A stretch of 47,318 nucleotides of DNA from a bacterium (GTDB taxonomy: Bacteria; Patescibacteriota; Saccharimonadia; Saccharimonadales; SZUA-47). A program made the translations under genes and the position numbers. Where the stretch lies: positions 1-47,318 of the forward strand of contig JAUIBQ010000007.1 of NCBI GenBank assembly GCA_030427445.1, given 5' to 3'. Below are positions 1 through 7,295 of the stretch, one piece after another. The first letter of the stretch is position 1, and every line of letters starts with the position of its first letter. The notes below the pieces were generated by a model that saw only the letters and a program-made list of their open reading frames with translations, was not told the DNA's origin and did no database searches.

Positions 1-232
1 TGATGTAAGTTGTTTTTCTGTCGGTACAGATGACACAATTACTATAGATAAAGTTGACTCAAGCGAAGAAGATAATAGTTGTAAAAATTCTAGTCTCTAC
101 CAAGTCGATACAAAAATAGTTAATAGCCAAGCAGAAGTGAATGTCGTATGGGAGCGTTTGGGAGCGGGGTTAGGTCCGGATGGCAACCCTCAACAAGATT
201 CATTAACTTTGTACTACAGGTTCGGTAATTAA
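1..232 (+). CDS. C-terminal end of a probable pilus-operon protein (partial)
   Basis: An open frame enters from the left edge (codons begin at base 2) and gives 76 residues before TAA at 230-232. The visible part is polar, with two cysteines and the ending LYYRFGN. Its stop overlaps the start of the next gene (TAATG), so the two are translationally linked. Because the next two genes have prepilin-type N-termini, this is most likely another minor pseudopilin or pilus accessory protein. Its N-terminus, which would decide the family, lies outside the window, so that assignment is inference from position only. Confidence 0.6.
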   Translation, partial: DVSCFSVGTDDTITIDKVDSSEEDNSCKNSSLYQVDTKIVNSQAEVNVVWERLGAGLGPDGNPQQDSLTLYYRFGN

Positions 233-987
233 TGATGAAGCACCTGAAACGACAACATGGATTTACGATTATTGAATTAATGATTGCTACTACGATTTTC
301 TCTTTGGTGTTAATGATTTCTCTTGGAGCAATCATGACGATCACAAGAATGTATTACCAAGGGACGTTGCAAGCAAAAACCCAGAACCGTGTGCGTGAAA
401 TAGTCGATGAAATAGCCGATGATATACGGTACTTGCCTGGTGAAGTCGTAGTCACTGAAGACCCTTCGGTTATTAGTGGAGCAATCGAAACAGGCGACGA
501 TGGTAGTGTCGGTTCAGTTGACCCTGAGGCTCCGGTAGATTATTTTGGGGAGCATTGTATCGGTGAGATTAGATATCGGTACTTACTTGGATTTAAGACT
601 GTCACTAACGCAACACTCGCGTCTTCTGATCAAGATGCGCGAGATGCTAACGGTACTCTCGTGAGGGAACCGTCAGCAAACTGTGATGCTGCTGATCTTA
701 ATGATACTGATAGGACGACTTTGGCGGAAAGCATTGTCACAGATGACTCGTTAACATCAATGCTCGATGAAAATATGAGACTACTTGAATTTGCGATAAA
801 TCGCTCATCTAGCATAGACTCAAACAGATACACAGTCGCAGTTACAGTTGCATACGGCGACGACGATCTTATCGATTTCGTAGACGGGAACTTTATATGT
901 AAGCCAGACAACATAGCGCGTGCTTACTGTGCGGTTTCGAGACTTGAGGTTGATGTAACGAAGCGCTTGGAAACATCAGGAACATAA
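232..987 (+). CDS. Type IV pilus minor pseudopilin (PilW/GspJ-like)
   Basis: The 251-residue protein begins with a short basic leader, then a prepilin peptidase site GFTIIEL at about residues 10-16 (cleavage expected after Gly, Glu at mature position 5), followed by a hydrophobic helix to about residue 38. This is the type IV pilin/pseudopilin signature. The rest is a hydrophilic globular domain with several cysteines. Size and operon position suit a minor pseudopilin that primes pilus assembly at the inner membrane. The start ATG overlaps the upstream stop, and the next gene follows after 2 nt. PilW/GspJ-like is my best guess; the exact subclass cannot be fixed by eye. Confidence 0.8.
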   Translation: MMKHLKRQHGFTIIELMIATTIFSLVLMISLGAIMTITRMYYQGTLQAKTQNRVREIVDEIADDIRYLPGEVVVTEDPSVISGAIETGDDGSVGSVDPEAPVDYFGEHCIGEIRYRYLLGFKTVTNATLASSDQDARDANGTLVREPSANCDAADLNDTDRTTLAESIVTDDSLTSMLDENMRLLEFAINRSSSIDSNRYTVAVTVAYGDDDLIDFVDGNFICKPDNIARAYCAVSRLEVDVTKRLETSGT

Positions 988-989
988 GC

Positions 990-2099
990 GTGATAAAATT
1001 AAGTACAATGAGCAGTAAACGAACGCTAAAAGAACAAGGTTTTGTTTCAATAATTGTTGCAGCAACGATTATGATTCTCTTGTCTCTGATAACTATCGGG
1101 TTTACACGTCTCATGCAGAGAGAACAGCGTGAAGCTCTCGACAGGCAGCTGACTCGACAAGCTACTTACGCAGCAGAAAGTGGCATAAATACTATCTGGG
1201 AGTATATCTTAGATGAGTCGGTTCAAGAACAGAAGACGGAATGCTCACATGATCAGAATCCTTTTCATATTGACGACACAACATTTATCACGTCAAATGG
1301 TGTAGAGGCAGTGCCGTATTTTGACGAGGCAGACGATACTGCGTCGATCCAGATCACGTGCGCGCTATATGACAAAAACCCACAGTCGCTGACATATACA
1401 CTTGGTAAAAATGAGGATGTCGTAACGCCATTTGAGGATAAAGATGGTACGCCTATCGATTCAATAACTGTTTCTTGGAATAGCCAGGTTGGCAATACTG
1501 CTGTTCATGGTTCGTGCGGAGACGGAGACGATTTCGAGTTTCCTGCATCGATGGATGACAATATACCGGTGTTGCGACTCGACTTATATAACACCTCTAA
1601 TCTAGATCGTACGTCTATTGCAAATAATTCATATTTTATGTACTTAATCCCATGTGACTCAGTTTCTGGTACAAATGGGGTGGATTTAGAACAAGATCAG
1701 CGTTCGATTTATAAACTACCAGTGAATTGTGATGGAGGAGAGTGTACATTTAGTTTTAATTTATCTGACTTTGTAACCGACAGGACATCCTTCTTTGTGC
1801 GGCAGAAATTGCTTTACGGTGCAGGACGCGTTACATATACAGCTATAGATGAAAATAGAGAGCCAGTTGAGTTTAAGGATTCGCAATCAGTTATCGACGT
1901 TACTGCACGCGCGTCTGATGTGGTAAGAAGATTGCTTGTGCATGTGCCATACGGAGCAACAGACCCTGTACCAGCAGGAGTAGCAACGGTAGAAGAGGGC
2001 TACACAGGAGCAAACAACAGTGGTTTTTGTAAGGATATTACAGTCATCGATGATGGTCCAGCCTCTGGGTATAAAATCGAAAATAATTGTTTAGACTAA
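990..2099 (+). CDS. PilX-like pilus assembly protein
   Basis: A 369-residue protein starting at GTG two bases after the upstream stop; an in-frame ATG at 1008 is an alternative. Residues 17-45 form one hydrophobic helix directly after EQGF, followed by a charged heptad-like stretch (LMQREQREALDRQLTRQATYAAESG) split across the helix end. The AAESG sequence is typical of PilX-type N-terminal domains, in which the classical GFTLIE motif is degenerate. A large extracellular domain with several Cys residues follows. It is the last gene of the pilus operon; its stop is 2 nt from the stop of the convergent recombinase gene. Probably a minor pilus component. Confidence 0.7.
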   Translation: MIKLSTMSSKRTLKEQGFVSIIVAATIMILLSLITIGFTRLMQREQREALDRQLTRQATYAAESGINTIWEYILDESVQEQKTECSHDQNPFHIDDTTFITSNGVEAVPYFDEADDTASIQITCALYDKNPQSLTYTLGKNEDVVTPFEDKDGTPIDSITVSWNSQVGNTAVHGSCGDGDDFEFPASMDDNIPVLRLDLYNTSNLDRTSIANNSYFMYLIPCDSVSGTNGVDLEQDQRSIYKLPVNCDGGECTFSFNLSDFVTDRTSFFVRQKLLYGAGRVTYTAIDENREPVEFKDSQSVIDVTARASDVVRRLLVHVPYGATDPVPAGVATVEEGYTGANNSGFCKDITVIDDGPASGYKIENNCLD

Positions 2100-2101
2100 A
2101 A

Positions 2102-3022
2102 TTAATCTTCTTTATTTGAGCTGTGGAATTTTTCATGGACGGCTTTGAGGTGTGGGTCGGTAACGTGCGTGTAGATCTGCGTTGTTGAGATGTTGCTATG
2201 TCCAAGCAGAGCTTGGACAGAGCGCAGGTCGGCACCATTCATCAACAAGTCTGTTGCGAAGCTGTGCCGGAGTGTGTGAGGACTGACTTTTTTAGTAATC
2301 CCTGCAAGCAGCGCATATTTACTTATCATGCGTTGTACACTACGTGCTGAGAGGCGCATATGGTCACCACTTTGTTTTACTTCTTTCTGTCCTGAGTAAC
2401 GGATAAACAGAGGGATGTTGTTGTCATTTCTTCTCTGAAGGTATTTATCAACCCACCAGGCGGCATTTTCTGAGATAAATATTGGTCGATCCTTTTGTCC
2501 TTTACCACGAACCATGAACTCTCGGCGTTTAAGGTTAATGTCCGTTTGGTTGAGAGCTACGAGCTCGGAGACACGCAAGCCTGAGCTAAACAGAAGCTCG
2601 AGGATTGCTCGATCACGGATACCTTGTTCGCTAGCCAAATCTGGTGCTTGAAACAAATTCTCAAGTTCTTGAGATTGTAAGAAAGTTACTTGTTTACGTT
2701 TTGATTTAGCGAGCTCAATCTTATCGGCGGGCATACAGGGTATATCGCGCTTCGCGCAGTATTTTAGGAAACTTCGTAGCGCGATAAGGTGATAGTTTTG
2801 AGTATTTTTCTTTATATCATCACCGCTGTTGCTTGGCAGTCGGTTAAGCCATAATCGCCATTTGCGCACTAACTCTTGATCGATATCATTGATAGAAATA
2901 TCGCCAGCGAAGTCGATCAAGCGCGTGAGATAGTGGTCGTAATTCACGACTGTTTTTAGCGAGCGACCTTGTTCGATTTCTAAATGCTCGAGAAAGTCAG
3001 TTTTTGCTTTTGCAAATTTCAT
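2102..3022 (-). CDS. Tyrosine recombinase, XerC/XerD-like
   Basis: A 306-residue protein with the two-domain layout of Xer recombinases: an N-terminal SAM-like core-binding domain (residues 1-90) and a C-terminal catalytic domain. Visible catalytic residues are Arg in SGLRVSEL, Lys in RGKGQKDRP, His and Arg in HTLRHSFA, His in LLGHSNIS, and the nucleophile Tyr in TTQIYTHV. Length matches chromosome-dimer-resolving XerC/D rather than phage integrases, which are usually longer. It is the only recombinase in the window and lies near tRNA-Arg, so a role in element integration cannot be excluded. An extended -10 (TGC then TATACT) sits 10 nt before the ATG, leaving almost no 5' UTR. Confidence 0.9.
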   Translation of the reverse strand: MKFAKAKTDFLEHLEIEQGRSLKTVVNYDHYLTRLIDFAGDISINDIDQELVRKWRLWLNRLPSNSGDDIKKNTQNYHLIALRSFLKYCAKRDIPCMPADKIELAKSKRKQVTFLQSQELENLFQAPDLASEQGIRDRAILELLFSSGLRVSELVALNQTDINLKRREFMVRGKGQKDRPIFISENAAWWVDKYLQRRNDNNIPLFIRYSGQKEVKQSGDHMRLSARSVQRMISKYALLAGITKKVSPHTLRHSFATDLLMNGADLRSVQALLGHSNISTTQIYTHVTDPHLKAVHEKFHSSNKED

Positions 3023-3141
3023 GTATGAATGTAGTATAGCATAAGAATTTTATTGTGCGACGCGGCATACAATCTGCTTTTTTAAGCATTCTACATCTGT
3101 TACACTAGAGTAAATAACGTATTCAATACATAAGGAGATTT

Positions 3142-3651
3142 ATGGAACGTACCTTAATAATTATTAAACCTGATGCATTACAACGTGGGCTAATGGGGGA
3201 GATAATGACACGTTTTGAAAAAGTAGGGCTCAAAATAGTAGCCGCAAAAATGCTCCAGCCAGATGTAAATCACTACATGCACCATTATGAAGATATTAGT
3301 AAGATGATAACTCGTCGCGGACAAAAAGCTTTTGATGTGACTATGGAAATGATGCAGCAAGGACCAGTAATTGCATATATCCTCGAAGGTGTCGGGTCGG
3401 TTGGTTTAGTTCGAAAGATGGTGGGCGCTACAGAACCGAAAGAAGCACTTCCTGGCACAATTCGCGGCGATTACGCACATGTGAGTTTTGAACACGCCGA
3501 CAATGAGGATGTTGGAATTCCAAACCTAATTCATGCATCTGGAGATCCTGAAGAAGCAGAGCAAGAAATAGCCCACTGGTTCTCTGAAACTGAAATATAC
3601 GACTACGACCCAGTCCACAGTAAGTACACTCAGCCAAAGAAAACTAAGTAA
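3142..3651 (+). CDS. ndk: Nucleoside diphosphate kinase
   Basis: Transfers the gamma phosphate of ATP to nucleoside diphosphates through a phospho-histidine. The KPDALQRG motif (about residues 9-16), the GATEPKEALPGTIRGD block and the active-site region NLIHASGD are recognisable. In the common form the last motif reads NxxHGSD, so this is a variant around the catalytic His. At 169 residues it is longer than the usual 140-150; the extra residues lie in a loop before the active site (HADNEDVGIP) and in a basic C-terminal tail. A strong AAGGAG Shine-Dalgarno is placed 6-7 nt before the ATG, unlike many neighbouring genes that have none. Confidence 0.93.
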   Translation: MERTLIIIKPDALQRGLMGEIMTRFEKVGLKIVAAKMLQPDVNHYMHHYEDISKMITRRGQKAFDVTMEMMQQGPVIAYILEGVGSVGLVRKMVGATEPKEALPGTIRGDYAHVSFEHADNEDVGIPNLIHASGDPEEAEQEIAHWFSETEIYDYDPVHSKYTQPKKTK

Positions 3652-3703
3652 ATTCCACGCCGTTTGGTATTTTAACTCCTTATAGTTTCACACCATTTGA
3701 TAT
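3652..3703. repeat. Intergenic repeat, copy 1 (inverted relative to copy at 15.6 kb)
   Basis: The bases directly after the ndk stop match, in reverse complement, the segment at 15608-15659 over about 50 bp. Each copy contains one and a half tandem units of about 33 bp with the core CAAAYGGYGTGRAA. A shorter relative lies at 14701-14733. Confidence 0.65.
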
Positions 3704-3714
3704 ATTCGATATCA

Positions 3715-3732
3715 TGGTGCCCTGGCCAGGAA
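3715..3732 (-). repeat. Imperfect copy of the tRNA-Arg 3' end
   Basis: The 18 bases match the 3' terminal 18 bases of tRNA-Arg at 3853-3870, including encoded CCA, at 16 of 18 positions. The copy lies 138 bp downstream of the tRNA in its direction of transcription. This looks like an attachment-site scar; see findings. Confidence 0.5.
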
Positions 3733-3852
3733 GTTTCCCATCCGCCTGTTACTTTTGTGAAGGCAAAAGAGGGGATGAGCGAACCTGGACGGTTCAAGCT
3801 CACTGTGTGAAGCTACCAAATGCTAACGCATGACACGTCCTGCGCAACCATT

Positions 3853-3927
3853 TGGTGCCCTCGCCGGGAATCGAACCTGGATCTAATCTTTAGGAGAGAC
3901 TTGTTCTATCCGTTGAACTACGAGGGC
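3853..3927 (-). tRNA. tRNA-Arg(CCT)
   Basis: Read on the minus strand, a 7-bp acceptor stem (GCCCTCG with CGAGGGC), D arm, anticodon stem AGTCT/AGATT with loop CTCCTAA (anticodon CCT, reading AGG), and T arm with GTTCGATTC can be drawn. The discriminator is A and the 3' CCA is encoded. The region between this tRNA and ndk holds only a repeat, a copy of the tRNA 3' end and several small hairpins. Confidence 0.96.
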
Positions 3928-3961
3928 AACTCATATAATTTACAACCATTCACTACTCTTT

Positions 3962-3982
3962 GTAAACTGTTTACGGTAAAAT
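3962..3982 (+). promoter_or_regulatory. Operator-like palindrome and -10 before the PH-domain gene
   Basis: GTAAAC and GTTTAC flank a single T (3962-3974), directly followed by a -10 TAAAAT at 3977-3982. A perfect 6+1+6 palindrome touching the -10 is a typical repressor-site position. The factor is unknown. Confidence 0.4.
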
Positions 3983-3992
3983 AGAGACTCAG

Positions 3993-4523
3993 ATGGCAAG
4001 TATATATAAAGATCTCTACGATGATGAAGAGATTCAGATGATGTTTCGTAAACACCCGGTCGTGATGCGAAAGGGGCTTATCCTCTTCATGTTTACATTG
4101 CTTCTTGGCATGGTGCCTTCGCTTATTGAGCCCCGCATGGACTACTTTTATTACGGTTTGGCAGGTGGATTTCTACTAGGAGTAATTGTCATGCTGCCAT
4201 CGTGGATTTACTGGTACTTCAGTGTCTATATCGTGACTGACCAGCGGTTTATCCAGGTAACGCAACGAGGGTTTTTTAAACGAAGTTTTGCCGACATTGG
4301 TATTCATCAAATACAATCGATTAATTATCACATCATGGGACTACAGGAAACAGTGCTTAAGTTTGGTACAATTGTTGTACAAACATATTTAGGCGACAAT
4401 ACGATTTATGATGTACACCACCCAGAGAAAGTCGCTAAAGAATTAAACCAAGTGTTGCGAGAATTCGGATCAGTTACACAAACTCCAGATGACGCATCAA
4501 CAAAAGCGAGCCACGAAAGATGA
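3993..4523 (+). CDS. Membrane protein with bacterial PH domain (YdbS-like)
   Basis: A 176-residue protein. Two hydrophobic segments (about residues 28-43 and 52-78) are followed by a bacterial PH domain of the bPH_2/YdbS type, recognisable from VTDQRFIQVTQRGFFKRSF and IQSINYHIMG followed by a beta-rich end. Such proteins sit in the cytoplasmic membrane with the PH domain on the cytosolic face; function is generally unknown. The stop overlaps the start of the downstream foldase gene (ATGA), so both are made together, which suggests a shared envelope role. There is no Shine-Dalgarno; the -10 is 10 nt from the ATG. Confidence 0.8.
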   Translation: MASIYKDLYDDEEIQMMFRKHPVVMRKGLILFMFTLLLGMVPSLIEPRMDYFYYGLAGGFLLGVIVMLPSWIYWYFSVYIVTDQRFIQVTQRGFFKRSFADIGIHQIQSINYHIMGLQETVLKFGTIVVQTYLGDNTIYDVHHPEKVAKELNQVLREFGSVTQTPDDASTKASHER

Positions 4524-5626
4524 AAAAGCACAAAGAGAAACTAAAATCAGCGGTCAATAAGGCTACTGAAAAAGTCCCAGAGCAGTTCAATAAGCTTCAG
4601 AAGCGTCCAACTATAGACGAAACGACGAAAGTTCCACGTATCACAACACAGAATGTCGCAGAACATCGCGAAGACGTGCTAAAAGGTGCTCGTAAGTTTA
4701 TTTTGCCTTTGCAGACATCAAAAAATCGTATCGTCGCTATCAGTATTGGTGTATTTTTGCTTGCTATTTTGATTTTTGCTATCACAACAGTAACGTTACT
4801 CTACAGGTCACAAAGTACATCGCAACCTATGTATCAGTTGACCCGTGTGATCCCGTATCCTGTTGCGCGAATCGGATCGACATTTGTGGCGTATGAAAAC
4901 TATTTGTTTGAACTACGACACTATATTCATTACTACGAGAACCAGCAAGAGCTAAGCTTTGAAAGCGAAGCCGGGCAGGACCAGCTAAATGACTATAAGA
5001 AGCGAGCACTCGACAAAGTTGTGAACGATGCATATGTGAAAGACATAGCAGATGAGAACAATATATCTGTTTCAGAGGCTGAGATAGACGAGCAGATACG
5101 AATAGCTCGTGAGCAGAACAGACTTGGTAGCTCCGACCAGGTATTTGAAGACGTGTTACGTGATTTTTGGGACTGGTCAGTGAATGATTTCAGAAGAAGT
5201 TTGCGCTCAGAGCTACTACTACAAAAAGTATTAAAACAACAAGATGTTGAAGCTCGTGACAACATAGTTGAAATCAAAGCAAGACTGCAGGGCGGTGAAG
5301 ACTTTGCTGAGTTAGCACGGGAGTTTTCTCAAGATATCATCACAAGTGAGGATGGTGGTGATTTTGGGTTCGTAGATAAGTCCTCAAGAACCGTGTCTCA
5401 AAAAGCCGTTGATACACTGTATTCTCTAGAGCTCAACGAAGTTTCAGAAGAGATAATCGTGCCGTATGGTACGGGATATGCACTTTCAATTATTAAGTTT
5501 ACTGAAGAAAAGGGTGACGAGCGTAGAGGTTCGCACATCATTGTCCCTCTTCAGTCAGTTGATGAGATGCTGAACGACATTAAAGCCGAGCAGCCATATA
5601 GGCTCTACATCACGCGTCCAGAATAA
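4520..5626 (+). CDS. Membrane-anchored parvulin-type peptidyl-prolyl isomerase
   Basis: A 368-residue protein: a charged cytoplasmic part (1-70), one transmembrane helix (about 72-98), a SurA/PrsA-like N-terminal helical domain (about 120-240), then a parvulin PPIase domain containing GGEDFAELAREFSQD, EDGGDFGFVDKSSR and an aliphatic end YGTGYALSIIKF (about 255-335). It probably acts as a foldase for exported proteins on the outer face of the membrane. The last 35 residues (GSHIIVPLQSVDEML) resemble the first strand and helix of another PPIase domain that then stops, so a second domain may have been lost. It overlaps the upstream PH-domain gene by 4 nt. Confidence 0.85.
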   Translation: MKKHKEKLKSAVNKATEKVPEQFNKLQKRPTIDETTKVPRITTQNVAEHREDVLKGARKFILPLQTSKNRIVAISIGVFLLAILIFAITTVTLLYRSQSTSQPMYQLTRVIPYPVARIGSTFVAYENYLFELRHYIHYYENQQELSFESEAGQDQLNDYKKRALDKVVNDAYVKDIADENNISVSEAEIDEQIRIAREQNRLGSSDQVFEDVLRDFWDWSVNDFRRSLRSELLLQKVLKQQDVEARDNIVEIKARLQGGEDFAELAREFSQDIITSEDGGDFGFVDKSSRTVSQKAVDTLYSLELNEVSEEIIVPYGTGYALSIIKFTEEKGDERRGSHIIVPLQSVDEMLNDIKAEQPYRLYITRPE

Positions 5627-5639
5627 GACGCCTAACTTC

Positions 5640-5668
5640 TTGAAATATGAGCTACTAAATGCTATTAT
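5640..5668 (+). promoter_or_regulatory. Promoter for the small ORF and tRNA-Asp
   Basis: TTGAAA at 5640-5645 and TATTAT at 5663-5668 are separated by 17 bp. Expected transcription start is near 5675. The unit would contain the 51-codon ORF and tRNA-Asp and end at the terminator at 5976-6004. Confidence 0.55.
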
Positions 5669-5707
5669 TATCCGAGTTAATTTACAAATTTGTAGATTGA
5701 GGTCCAG

Positions 5708-5863
5708 GTGCGCACTGTAACCAAACGCGCTTGGATGAAAAATCTAATTTATCGTAGAGAAACGGACCGAGATGTACAAAAGTACTTCGAAGGGAGTATC
5801 GCAGACGAAAATTTGATTTTACGCCAATACTCTTACTTAAGCAAACGGGCTTTGCTTGGTTGA
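5708..5863 (+). CDS. Small ORF of 51 codons upstream of tRNA-Asp
   Basis: A GTG-started frame of 51 codons, preceded by GAGG 5 nt upstream of the start and by a well-spaced promoter. The product is basic at the start (VRTVTKRAWMKNLIYRRE) with a mixed C-terminal part ending LSKRALLG. I do not recognise a family. The reasons for calling it are the Shine-Dalgarno, the promoter and a normal-looking amino-acid composition; an internal ATG at codon 10 is an alternative start. It ends 30 nt before tRNA-Asp and appears to share its transcript. It could instead be a structured leader, since GGTCC/GGACC and other inverted repeats are present. Confidence 0.45.
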   Translation: MRTVTKRAWMKNLIYRRETDRDVQKYFEGSIADENLILRQYSYLSKRALLG

Positions 5864-5892
5864 TAAGGAAGAGGGCGCGATGGTTACAGCGC

Positions 5893-5969
5893 GGGCTCGT
5901 GGTGTAGTGGCCTAACATGCCTCCCTGTCACGGAGGAGATCGCCGGTTCAAATCCGGTCGGGCCCGCCA
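5893..5969 (+). tRNA. tRNA-Asp(GTC)
   Basis: Acceptor GGGCTCG pairs with CGGGCCC, anticodon stem CCTCC/GGAGG encloses loop CTGTCAC (anticodon GTC), and the T arm has GTTCAAATC. Discriminator is G and CCA is encoded. A rho-independent terminator follows 6 nt later. Confidence 0.97.
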
Positions 5970-5975
5970 AGATAA

Positions 5976-6004
5976 AAGTCTCATGCATAGCATGGGGCTT
6001 TTTT
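5976..6004 (+). terminator. Terminator of the tRNA-Asp unit
   Basis: An 11-bp stem with G-U pairs (AAGTCTCATGC with GCATGGGGCTT) and a 3-nt loop is followed by a T run. Confidence 0.85.
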
Positions 6005-6096
6005 CTTGGGCAGACTTTGTCTGCATTTGAACAGCAGGTTCAGACACTAGTCACAACCCCCTAGCGTAAGTGAGTGGTTGGATTAGAGTTTATTCT

Positions 6097-6111
6097 TCCG
6101 GTCGGGCCCGC
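6097..6111 (+). repeat. Exact 15-bp copy of the tRNA-Asp 3' end
   Basis: TCCGGTCGGGCCCGC is identical to 5953-5967, covering the 3' strand of the T stem and of the acceptor stem of tRNA-Asp, 144 bp further downstream. Between them lie the terminator and two small hairpins (6010-6024 and 6028-6042). From 6112 to 6338 I see no other gene or clear signal except the Shine-Dalgarno of the next gene. Confidence 0.6.
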
Positions 6112-6338
6112 ATTACTGTCTACAAAATAACGAAATGCCATCCAATATTTTCTTCAACTTCTTAGGGTAATTGCTCTGTTTTCTTTTCTTCAATGGTGTA
6201 TTTCACGCACAAATTTACAACAGTCTAAGGTGTTAGTGCAGTATAGGTGGAGACAACTACCTCTGTTAAATGTTGTTAATGCTACATTTTAGAGTCCAAA
6301 AAGATAGTTTATGCTGTTGGAGCTAAAGGAGATACAGT

Positions 6339-7280
6339 ATGGAAAACATAAGAGAATGTAATCGTTTTGAAAGAGACCAGGTGCAGGCTAGGATAGATGG
6401 AATCCTATCAATTGAAGAAGAAGTAGTGTGGCTGGAACAGGCGCTATATGATTTTAAGTTACTGAAGCACGAGCGGGATATCGAGTTAGGAAGAGAGTCT
6501 CAAGAGCCATCTAAGCCGACTAGCTTGCGTAACTTCGGGCAGGAAGTAGCAGTTCGAGGAAAGGAACAATATGAGGACCTCATACCAGAACTATTAACGT
6601 TTGGAGAAGAGGGTAGTGTATCTCGAAGAGAAGAAGATTCAGATGATGGAATAGGTTTTGAATCAAATGCTACATTTTCTTATGAATACCACGAAGGATT
6701 GTTATGTATTTCTTCGATCGATAACTATAGACAGTTTGGTTGGAGTGGAGACAGGACTACAGTGATACGTAAGGACATGATAGTGTCTGTAGACGCTGCT
6801 TTCCCATTAGTATCTCGCGATGCACACCCTAGTTCACTAGCCCATTTTGACAAAGGTCACTGGATGAGCGCAGTCGAAAGCGTAGAGAAACTTATTAAAG
6901 CATTGCGATGGAGACAGTGCATCCAGACAGCACATGAACTTCTAGAACAATATGGCTACATCCATGTCTTAGAAAAGGAAGGAGCGGGGCGCAACAAAGA
7001 TGTAAAAGTAGTAAAAACCGAAACGGATTCTGAAGTATGGTCTTTACAACAAGGTGATACGTTTCAATCGTATAACGAAACAGAGAGGTGTGGCCATGCC
7101 CCGTTATATGTATCGTACAAAAACAAGGTTGTTGACCAGGAATTTAGAATAAGTTTGGAGGAGGACAATATCAGACCCTATGTGTGGCGCGATAAGGGTT
7201 TTGATAGATCATTACTGTACAAAAATCATTTAGATTACATCGAGAATGTCCTTGAAAATATTGTTCAAGGTAAAAAATGA
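6339..7280 (+). CDS. Protein of unknown function (313 aa)
   Basis: I do not recognise a family. The protein is soluble, with no signal peptide or membrane segment. Residues 1-55 are highly charged and predicted helical (RFERDQVQARIDGILSIEEE), residues 100-115 form an acidic linker (REEDSDDG), and the rest is rich in Tyr and Trp with mixed strands and helices. A good AAGGAG Shine-Dalgarno lies 7 nt before the ATG. It is the first gene of the block after tRNA-Asp; the next gene begins 15 nt after its stop but has its own promoter within the end of this one. Confidence 0.75.
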   Translation: MENIRECNRFERDQVQARIDGILSIEEEVVWLEQALYDFKLLKHERDIELGRESQEPSKPTSLRNFGQEVAVRGKEQYEDLIPELLTFGEEGSVSRREEDSDDGIGFESNATFSYEYHEGLLCISSIDNYRQFGWSGDRTTVIRKDMIVSVDAAFPLVSRDAHPSSLAHFDKGHWMSAVESVEKLIKALRWRQCIQTAHELLEQYGYIHVLEKEGAGRNKDVKVVKTETDSEVWSLQQGDTFQSYNETERCGHAPLYVSYKNKVVDQEFRISLEEDNIRPYVWRDKGFDRSLLYKNHLDYIENVLENIVQGKK

Positions 7281-7289
7281 AGTTATAGT
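7261..7289 (+). promoter_or_regulatory. Promoter giving a leaderless HAM1-like mRNA
   Basis: TTGTTC at 7261-7266, 17-bp spacer, TATAGT at 7284-7289, then exactly 6 nt to the ATG at 7296. Transcription should start at or next to the A of ATG. There is no Shine-Dalgarno. Confidence 0.6.
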
Positions 7290-7295
7290 GTCTCT

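Noticed and set aside
2102-3022. Recombinase as integrase of an element bounded by the tRNA-Arg 3' copy
   Set aside because: Length and motifs fit a housekeeping Xer protein, and ndk lies between it and the tRNA; kept only as a possibility.
3652-3703. CRISPR-like array
   Set aside because: Only 1.5 repeat units per copy, no spacers and no cas genes in the window.
4520-5626. Frameshift or truncation of a two-domain parvulin
   Set aside because: The reading frame is intact to a clean stop; the start of a second PPIase-like segment is only weakly similar, so a broken gene is not shown.
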